NCBI GenBank assembly: GCA_964640125.1
Contig: CAZXGG010000063.1
Span: forward strand, 1 to 20,884
DNA from: G020353115 sp964640125
GTDB taxonomy: Bacteria > Bacteroidota > Bacteroidia > Bacteroidales > VadinHA17
Direction: 5' to 3'
Length of the DNA: 20,884 bases
The position numbers were made by a program, and so were the translations under genes. The notes under the pieces are model-generated. The model saw only the letters and a list, made by a program, of their open reading frames with translations, did not search any database and had not been told where the DNA came from. Shown here piece after piece: positions 15,011 to 20,884 of this stretch (positions are counted from its first letter, which is position 1; every line of letters begins with the position of its first letter).

Positions 15011-16879
15011 ATGAGCGTAACGAAAAGAGAAAGAAGAAATCCCTGGGCCTGGGTTCCCTCCCTCTATTTTGCTGAAGGTATCCCATATGTCATCGTAATG
15101 ACCGTGTCCGTTATTATGTATAAACGGCTCGGGATATCCAATGCACAGATTGCGCTCTATACCAGTTGGCTTTACCTTCCATGGGTTATAAAACCGATAT
15201 GGAGTCCGGTGGTTGACATACTGAAAACGAAAAGATACTGGATTATTATCATGCAATTGGTGGTCGGAGCCGGTCTGGCAGGTGTTGCACTCACGATCCC
15301 CGTTTCCAGTTTCTTTCGGTATACCCTGGCCTTCTTCTGGTTACTGGCATTCAGTTCGGCAACACATGATATCGCTGCCGATGGCTTTTATATGTTAGGA
15401 CTCACAAAACATGAACAGGCATTCTTTGTCGGGATACGGAGCACCTTTTATCGCTTTGCAATGCTTACAGGACAAGGGTTGCTGGTCATACTTGCAGGAT
15501 ATTTCGAAACATCTACCGGTTTACCTCCGGTTGATGTCCAGGTACTTGCAGAAACAAAAAGCGGGGCAATCACCCGGTTTGATCCGGATTCAATACCATT
15601 CAAACAGGCAGCAGAAGAGGAGCAAACGGTGATCGCAAACAGTAAGACACTTGTCATTTCCACCATGGAAATTACGAATGAAGCATCCGATTCCATCCTT
15701 CAAAAAATCAGGAAATGGAATACAGACCATGGATTCTATTCCGGTAAAGAAACGGTTACCTCAGAAGCAGGGAATAAACAATCATGGTGGAGCGAACACA
15801 TAGCACAAAAGCTGGAAGCTTTCCTGAAGAAAAACTTTGGAGCTGACCGTACGGTTGGAGAGAAAATTACTCCAGGAAATATTGGAATAGCCTTTTTTAC
15901 GCTGGCCAGGCCACCGGAGACCGATAAGGATATCATCGTCAATTTTAGCAGGGAAAAAGGCGATAAAAGCATTATGCTGGTTGAGGGATTCCGGTTCTCT
16001 TTTAACAATACCAACTGGAATATCCCGGCCTGTTTTGCCATTCAATTGGATCCTAAACTATCGAAAGATTCATCAGCCCTTTTTACTGCCCGATCGGGCA
16101 ACATTCCCCTGGCATGGTCACTGACTTTTATCATTCTGGCAGGTTTGTTTATTCTTTTTTTCATCTATCACAAAATCATTCTGCCTTATCCGAAAACTGA
16201 TGTTCCCTCCACGAATAACCAGGGAGACAGATCCGGATTCTGGAAAGAATTTTTCAGCACGTTTGCATCCTTTTTCAAAAAGAAAGAGATCGGGGTAATG
16301 CTGGCTTTTCTGTTGCTTTACCGGTTGGGAGAATCCCAGCTGGTAAAACTTGCATCTCCCTTTTTACTGGACGCACAGGAATTTGGTGGTTTGGGGCTAA
16401 CAACGGGAGCCCTTGGGATGGTATATGGTACGGTCGGGATGATTTCATTGACGATCGGTGGATTGCTGGGCGGATTTCTTGCTGCGCGTAACGGCTTAAA
16501 ATACTGGATCTGGTGGATGATTGCAGCAATGAACCTGCCTAACCTGGTGTATGTTTACCTGTCGCAAACCCTGCCTGAGTCCATGCCCATTATTTACCTG
16601 TCCGTTGCAGTTGAACAGTTTGGTTATGGTTTTGGATTTACTGCCTATATGTTGTATATGATCTATGTTTCAGAAGGCAAACACAAAACTGCCCATTTTG
16701 CCATCACAACCGGATTCATGGCCCTGGGAATGATGATTCCGGGTATGGTAAGCGGCTGGTTGCAGGAAATCGTTGGTTATTCCAATTTTTTCATCTGGGT
16801 CATGTTCTGTACGCTCCCCGGTTTCCTCGTTATGATCTTTGTTAAAATCGATCCGGAATTCGGCATTAAAAAAGAATAG
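15011..16879 (+). CDS. ampG: AmpG-like muropeptide permease (MFS)
   Basis: This is a 622-residue major facilitator. The opening WVPSLYFAEGIPYVIVMTVS is the AmpG signature, followed by an N-terminal helix bundle (residues 12-165) and a C-terminal bundle from about 425 (GVMLAFLLLYRLGESQLVKL). AmpG imports GlcNAc-anhydroMurNAc and its peptides across the inner membrane using the proton gradient. Usual family members have 430 to 500 residues. The extra length comes from a hydrophilic insert of about 195 residues (168-363) between helices 5 and 6, predicted to face the periplasm, which contains Trp/Glu-rich segments. Similar inserts are, as far as I recall, common in Bacteroidota homologues. The position between SpoIID and the NagZ-like gene supports a muropeptide substrate. 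Confidence 0.88.
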   Translation: MSVTKRERRNPWAWVPSLYFAEGIPYVIVMTVSVIMYKRLGISNAQIALYTSWLYLPWVIKPIWSPVVDILKTKRYWIIIMQLVVGAGLAGVALTIPVSSFFRYTLAFFWLLAFSSATHDIAADGFYMLGLTKHEQAFFVGIRSTFYRFAMLTGQGLLVILAGYFETSTGLPPVDVQVLAETKSGAITRFDPDSIPFKQAAEEEQTVIANSKTLVISTMEITNEASDSILQKIRKWNTDHGFYSGKETVTSEAGNKQSWWSEHIAQKLEAFLKKNFGADRTVGEKITPGNIGIAFFTLARPPETDKDIIVNFSREKGDKSIMLVEGFRFSFNNTNWNIPACFAIQLDPKLSKDSSALFTARSGNIPLAWSLTFIILAGLFILFFIYHKIILPYPKTDVPSTNNQGDRSGFWKEFFSTFASFFKKKEIGVMLAFLLLYRLGESQLVKLASPFLLDAQEFGGLGLTTGALGMVYGTVGMISLTIGGLLGGFLAARNGLKYWIWWMIAAMNLPNLVYVYLSQTLPESMPIIYLSVAVEQFGYGFGFTAYMLYMIYVSEGKHKTAHFAITTGFMALGMMIPGMVSGWLQEIVGYSNFFIWVMFCTLPGFLVMIFVKIDPEFGIKKE

Positions 16880-16926
16880 GATTAATCCGGAATCCATCAG
16901 ATGCCATCCGGTAATGTAAAAAAAAC

Positions 16927-19647
16927 ATGAAATATTCAGTTTTTCTCTGCTTGCTCTTTCTTTTCCAAACGGCACATTTTGTTTCCTTTTCACAGGATCA
17001 GGAACAAAAGGAACCTCCCCCCTATACCGGATGCGGCAAAGAGTGGGTCGACTCTGTTTTTGCCACGCTTACCCCCAGTGAACGAATTGCACAGCTTATC
17101 TTCATTGCAGCATACTCAGACCATAACGTATCCGATGAGGTCGCCATTACAGATCTGATCAGAGAGCATAAGATCGGTGGGTTAATCTTTTTTCAGGGCG
17201 ATGCGTTAAAACAGGCAGAACTGACGAATTTTTATCAGTCACAATCCCGTATTCCCCTGCTGATCGTAATGGACGGAGCATGGGGTTTGGGCATGAGACT
17301 CACCGATGTGCTGGATTTTCCATACCAGATGAGTCTTGGAGCAATCCAGGATGATTCTCTGATCTATGAAATGGGAAGTGCCATTGCAGCACAGTGTAAA
17401 CGGCTGGGAGTCCATGTCAATCTCACACCGGTTGTGGATATCAATAACAACCCTGAAAATCCCGTGATTAATTTCCGGTCATTTGATGAAAACAAATACA
17501 ACGTCACCCGAAAGGCAGAAATGTATATGAAGGGTCTTCAGGATAATGGGATTCTTGCCGTTGCCAAGCATTTTCCCGGACACGGAGACACAAACAATGA
17601 TTCTCACCTTATCCTTCCGGTGCTTAACCACAGCAGGGAACACCTGGATAGCCTGGAATATACCGTTGATGTCGCATTAATCATAAAAGAAATTGAATCC
17701 GTCATTGAATCTGGACAGATCACCCGTGAAGAGGTGGATGACCGGTGTAAAAAAATCCTGGAACTGAAATACCGGGCTGGTTTGAATAACTGTGTTAAAA
17801 TTGCAACGGATGGTTTGATTCGTGATTTAAACCCCGTATCCTTTGAACTACTAAGCCGAAAACTGACAACGGAATCCATCACCCTGTTGAGGAATACCCG
17901 GAACCTGATCCCACTGAAAGACCTGGAAAATACAAGGATCGCCACGCTGGCATTGGGAAGTTCAGAATTGAGTCCTTTTCAGCTGATGCTCGATAACTAT
18001 TCCAGGATGAACCATTATTACTGGGATGGACAAATGGATTCTCGTTTAACTGAGAATATGCTGCAGGAGCTAAATACCTACGACCTGGTAATAATCGGTA
18101 TAACTAACCTTGATCAAAAAAGCACCAACCAGTACGGTGTTACAGAAGAAATGATCAACCGGCTCACAACCCTTCGCCAGACCATTACGGTTGTTTTTGG
18201 TAATGCATATTCACTGGAGTACCTGGATGGTATAGAACAATCAGATGGATTGATCCTTACCTACCAGGACAACAAGCTTTCACAGGAGTTGGCTGCCCAA
18301 CTGATCTTTGGGGGTATCGGAGCATCCGGTCGATTACCTGTAAGCATTAACCACTCTTTTCAAGCCGGTGACGGACTATCGACAAACGGAGGTATTCGTT
18401 TTCAATATGCAATTCCTGAAGCGACGGGAATAAACTCGGACGTACTGAATCAGGGAATCGATTCAATCGCCAGATGGGGAATAGCCGAAAAAGCATACCC
18501 CGGATGCCAGGTCCTGGTTGCCCGGAAAGGGATCGTTGTATTTCACAAGACCTATGGTTATCATACATACGATAAGCTGGTTCCTGTGAGAAAGGATGAT
18601 CTATATGATTTCGCTTCGGTAACAAAAATCACTGGTCCGCTGCCTGCTCTGATGAAATTGTACGACGAGGGATACTATTCACTTGATGATAAATTTTCGC
18701 TCCTCTGGCCCGATTTTGCCAAGGGAGATAAATCCGACCTGGTGATCCGGGATGTACTTGCGCACCAGGCGAGGCTGATGGCATGGATCCCATATTGGAG
18801 AAATACGGTAAGAAAGAACGGCGATTTTCGGTGGCATACTTTTAAACGGGATTCCACGGCACGGTACAATGTGAAGGTTGCTGAAAACCTGTTTCTGAAC
18901 AAAAATTACAGGAACAAAATTTACAGGGCGATCAGGAAATCACCCCTGAGAGATAGCAGCGATTATCTCTATTCCGGATTAACCTTTTTCCTTTACCCGG
19001 AGATCATAGGGAACCTGACAGGAACGGATTATGAAAACTATCTGAAGAAAAACTTCTACCGACCTCTCGGAGCTTATTCCCTCACCTATAATCCCTACCG
19101 TGAATATCCCATTAACCACATTATTCCAACTGAATACGATGATTTTTTCAGGATGAGACAGATTCATGGGTGGGTGCATGATGAGGGGGCTGCTATGCTG
19201 GGTGGGGTCTCCGGGAATGCAGGTCTGTTTGGCACCATCAATGACCTGGCAAAACTGACACAGATGTACCTCCAGATGGGAACGTATGGTGGAGAGCGGT
19301 ATATCGATGCAGAAACCATGAAGGAATTCAGCTCATACCAGTTTCCGGAAAACAATAACCGGCGGGGTCTCGGTTTCGACAAGCCAATTATTGATAACCC
19401 GGAGTTGCCGCCAGAAAGACAATATCCTGCTGCCAGTGCATCTCCTGAAAGTTTCGGACACTCCGGGTTTACCGGAACATTCGTATGGGTTGACCCGATG
19501 CAAGACCTGCTGTACATTTTTTTCTCAAACCGGGTCTACCCTACCCGTGAAAATCAGAAACTGTACGATCTGAACATCCGCACATCCATCCAGCAGGTGA
19601 TTTATGATGCCATAGTTGATACAGCAATTAATAACCGTTATCCATGA
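16927..19647 (+). CDS. NagZ-like GH3 domain fused to serine hydrolase, GH3 part internally deleted
   Basis: The product has 906 residues. Residues 1-23 form a signal peptide. Residues about 40-245 are the GH3 barrel, with LIVMDGAWGLGMRL, NLTPVVDINN and KHFPGHGDTNNDSH carrying the general acid/base pair Asp225-His227. Directly after HLDSLE (residue 244) the sequence jumps to VDVALIIKEIESVIESGQIT, the end of the GH3 domain. About 90 residues that normally carry the nucleophile Asp (a TDA.NM motif) are missing in frame. Family members with this layout are near 1000 residues, which fits the loss. A GH3 C-terminal domain (330-480) follows, then a class C beta-lactamase-type serine hydrolase (515-900) with Ser564-x-x-Lys567, Tyr682 and HSG 845-847, apparently intact. 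It probably acts in the periplasm on muropeptides. The hexosaminidase activity should be absent, so only the hydrolase half may work. The next start overlaps the stop by 4 bp. Confidence 0.9.
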   Translation: MKYSVFLCLLFLFQTAHFVSFSQDQEQKEPPPYTGCGKEWVDSVFATLTPSERIAQLIFIAAYSDHNVSDEVAITDLIREHKIGGLIFFQGDALKQAELTNFYQSQSRIPLLIVMDGAWGLGMRLTDVLDFPYQMSLGAIQDDSLIYEMGSAIAAQCKRLGVHVNLTPVVDINNNPENPVINFRSFDENKYNVTRKAEMYMKGLQDNGILAVAKHFPGHGDTNNDSHLILPVLNHSREHLDSLEYTVDVALIIKEIESVIESGQITREEVDDRCKKILELKYRAGLNNCVKIATDGLIRDLNPVSFELLSRKLTTESITLLRNTRNLIPLKDLENTRIATLALGSSELSPFQLMLDNYSRMNHYYWDGQMDSRLTENMLQELNTYDLVIIGITNLDQKSTNQYGVTEEMINRLTTLRQTITVVFGNAYSLEYLDGIEQSDGLILTYQDNKLSQELAAQLIFGGIGASGRLPVSINHSFQAGDGLSTNGGIRFQYAIPEATGINSDVLNQGIDSIARWGIAEKAYPGCQVLVARKGIVVFHKTYGYHTYDKLVPVRKDDLYDFASVTKITGPLPALMKLYDEGYYSLDDKFSLLWPDFAKGDKSDLVIRDVLAHQARLMAWIPYWRNTVRKNGDFRWHTFKRDSTARYNVKVAENLFLNKNYRNKIYRAIRKSPLRDSSDYLYSGLTFFLYPEIIGNLTGTDYENYLKKNFYRPLGAYSLTYNPYREYPINHIIPTEYDDFFRMRQIHGWVHDEGAAMLGGVSGNAGLFGTINDLAKLTQMYLQMGTYGGERYIDAETMKEFSSYQFPENNNRRGLGFDKPIIDNPELPPERQYPAASASPESFGHSGFTGTFVWVDPMQDLLYIFFSNRVYPTRENQKLYDLNIRTSIQQVIYDAIVDTAINNRYP

Positions 19648-20099
19648 AAATTGAATTATTTAAACTGGACCTTCACAACCTGGTTGAATTCAATGTTTCG
19701 GGTTCAGAAGAAAATTACAGGATCAGCAGCTCCAATTCGTGGTTCCTGGATGAGCAACTCTTCTACCTCTTTCAACCCTGTTTTGAAAAAAGCAGCAAAA
19801 TGTTTGATTATTACGAGCCCACAAGGTATGATATACGCAATATTGTACCCCTTCTAAATGAATTGAAAACATTTCATAAAGAATTGGAAGCGGCTCAAAC
19901 TGTGGAGATGTTTACTGCTTTTATTCATAACCAATACATGGGGGTCCAGTTTCTTGACCTCCTTCAAAAGGATGATCAGCAGTGGAAAGAGCATTGGGAA
20001 ACCTGCCATAACCAGTTGTTTGAGGTATGTAAAAAACTGATCACCCTGGCCGATCAATGCTTTAATGAAGATAAAGTGCTGTGGGTGAAAGGGTACTGA
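19644..20099 (+). CDS. Small conserved-looking protein of unknown function
   Basis: The protein has 151 residues and starts MKIELFKLDLHNLVEFNVSG. No signal peptide or membrane segment is present. It is rich in aromatic residues and His/Cys near the C-terminus (HWETCHNQLFEVCKKL), mostly helical in appearance. I do not recognise the family. The ATG overlaps the stop of the GH3-hydrolase gene (ATGA, 19644-19647), so translation is probably coupled and it belongs to the recycling operon. A cytoplasmic accessory role would be a guess. Confidence 0.65.
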   Translation: MKIELFKLDLHNLVEFNVSGSEENYRISSSNSWFLDEQLFYLFQPCFEKSSKMFDYYEPTRYDIRNIVPLLNELKTFHKELEAAQTVEMFTAFIHNQYMGVQFLDLLQKDDQQWKEHWETCHNQLFEVCKKLITLADQCFNEDKVLWVKGY

Positions 20100-20100
20100 T

Positions 20101-20235
20101 AGAATGAAAGGAAAAAGTAAGTGAATAGTGAGAGATGAGAAGTGAGTTGTGAGTATTGAGAGGGAGCAAAGTTATTGGGTTAGTGAGTTGTTGGGTAAGT
20201 GAAGTCTATCCAGTAATTGTTGAATATTAGATAAT
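20101..20235 (+). repeat. Degenerate GTGAGTT heptad-like tract
   Basis: After the operon's last stop the plus strand shows irregular repeats such as AGTGAGA, AGTGAGTTGTGAG, GTTAGTGAGTTGTTGGG and AAGTGAAG. They resemble, in a G-richer form, the tracts at 7366-7570. No open frame or gene is present. Confidence 0.45.
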
Positions 20236-20237
20236 TA

Positions 20238-20450
20238 GCTCCGTAGGCCATTCCGGCCGAGAGCGAAATGTTGGTAGCCCAGTGGCCCGCACAGGGGGCG
20301 GTCCTGTGAATTAGTGGCTCGGCCACTAATGCGAAGCATTATTTCATAGGGTAAGCCCTGGGGTTGGTAAACATCAAAAAAAGCGGACCAACTCCAATGC
20401 AACACAAAGGGAAACCCTTTCATGGACCGCAATATGCCAAACGTTCATAA
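20238..20450. repeat. Mosaic of short hairpins
   Basis: Exact inverted repeats follow one another: CACAGG/CCTGTG (20290-20308), ATTAGTGGC/GCCACTAAT (20310-20330), AATGC/GCATT (20328-20340) and AAAGGG/CCCTTT (20406-20420). Linking text such as GAGCGAAATGTTGGTAGCCC and AAGCCCTGGGGTTGG looks like the palindromic intergenic repeats found scattered in Bacteroidota genomes. No coding frame is visible. Confidence 0.5.
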
Positions 20451-20467
20451 AAATTGCATTTATCCGT

Positions 20468-20540
20468 CAGACAGCTTGCCTGTCGAGGCAGGGCTCTCCC
20501 CACAGGACAGCAAAGCCGTCAAACGCTGCCAGCAGGCAGG
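20468..20540. repeat. REP-like palindrome related to the insert at 3562-3636
   Basis: CAGCTTGCCTGTCGAGGCAGG near the left and CTGCCAGCAGGCAGG near the right enclose CTCTCCCCACAGG. Read in reverse complement, the order CCTGCCTGC, GGGGAG-CCC, GGCA matches the layout of the insert nested in element 2. Confidence 0.4.
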
Positions 20541-20604
20541 GTATTATCCCCTGTTTATCAATATTTTAAAAACCGATAGTATTGGTCTTCCTATTAGCAC
20601 AACG

Positions 20605-20820
20605 GGTTGAGTTACTATTGAACCGAGCGTAGCGAGCTCACGAGTCCAGACAATACTGTCGGGATGAGTAATTACTATTGTCCGAAGGACTCCTACGGAG
20701 AATTACAACAGAACTACACGATCCACCGCCAGGTGGTGAGTAAATTACACTCATCCGTTAGGAGGCGGACGAGTAAATTACATGAGTCATGCAATGCATG
20801 ACGAATAAATTACAGCGAAG
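20605..20820. repeat. Array of different hairpins joined by a repeated TAAATTAC linker
   Basis: Linker copies are near 20608 (GAGTTACTATTG), 20666 (GAGTAATTACTATTG), 20699 (GAGAATTACAACA), 20737 (GAGTAAATTAC), 20772 (GAGTAAATTAC) and 20801 (GAATAAATTAC). Between them lie unrelated perfect small hairpins: GACA/TGTC, GTCC-GAA-GGAC, CTCC-TAC-GGAG, CCACC-GCCA-GGTGG, TCCG/CGGA and GTCATGCA-A-TGCATGAC. It abuts the 3' end of the minus-strand gene that follows. Confidence 0.6.
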
Positions 20821-20825
20821 CGTTT

Positions 20826-20884
20826 TCACGCCACTTTAAACACCTCTTTCACTTTGGCGATCATTTGATTTTCGGTAAGCTTAT
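20826..20884 (-). CDS. 3' end of an unidentified minus-strand gene, partial
   Basis: The minus-strand frame entering from the right edge is open to a TGA at 20826-20828 and encodes KLTENQMIAKVKEVFKVA. The 18 residues look like a C-terminal amphipathic helix but do not identify a family. A possible alternative is chance, since only 59 bases are visible. Confidence 0.35.
   Translation of the reverse strand, partial: KLTENQMIAKVKEVFKVA

Noticed and set aside
20422..20610. 62-codon plus-strand frame in the hairpin region
   Set aside because: It is composed of repeat and palindrome sequence and has no protein-like conservation signal.
20605..20820. Possible CRISPR array from regularly spaced TAAATTAC
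   Set aside because: The repeated part is only about 11 bases and the spacers are themselves palindromes of varying length. No cas gene is near.

Overview
The window reads as a chromosome or contig piece from a member of the Bacteroidota. The evidence is a type IX secretion (T9SS) C-terminal sorting domain, a Tricorn-like S41 peptidase of the Bacteroidota kind, an AmgK-like kinase fused to a RapZ C-terminal domain, a DUF4922 protein, a GH3 plus serine-hydrolase fusion, a TAnnTTTG-type promoter, and the near absence of Shine-Dalgarno sequences. No rRNA, tRNA, CRISPR array, transposase or integrase gene was found.

Positions 1 to about 6000 form an AT-rich accessory stretch. It holds the 3' end of a probable S41 peptidase, a complete 1084-residue Tricorn-like peptidase, and a pair of secreted proteins: a mini T9SS protein and a tail-fibre-like protein with a perfect 237-bp internal duplication. 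These are separated by three related fold-back elements of about 120 to 130 bp (117-238, 3523-3723, 5867-5996) that look attC-like. The layout resembles a cassette array, with the element in each case 3' of the gene(s). The middle copy carries a nested 75-bp palindromic insertion.

Positions 6070 to 6632 hold two decayed, translationally coupled genes: a metallo-beta-lactamase-fold protein that has lost its metal-binding core, and a glycosyltransferase cut off after its N-terminal domain.

Positions 6619 to 20099 are a peptidoglycan recycling locus in two divergent units. The minus-strand unit encodes an AmgK-like sugar kinase fused to a RapZ C-terminal domain and a MurU-like nucleotidyltransferase. 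Together they would make UDP-MurNAc directly from recovered MurNAc. The plus-strand unit is a tight seven-gene operon: MurQ etherase, a glycosyltransferase joined through a membrane segment to an NlpC/P60-like amidase, a DUF4922 HIT-like protein, a SpoIID/LytB transglycosylase-like protein, an AmpG-like permease, a NagZ-like GH3 domain fused to a serine hydrolase, and a small protein of unknown function. Sugars and muropeptides released by the hydrolases would be imported by AmpG, then either converted by MurQ towards GlcNAc-6-P or returned to UDP-MurNAc by the AmgK/MurU branch. The GH3 domain appears to lack the segment that carries its catalytic nucleophile.

Positions 20100 to 20825 hold no gene. 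They contain a heptad-like GTGAGTT tract, a mosaic of short hairpins, a REP-like palindrome related to the one nested at 3562-3636, and an array of hairpins joined by a repeated TAAATTAC linker. The window ends in the 3' end of an unidentified minus-strand gene.
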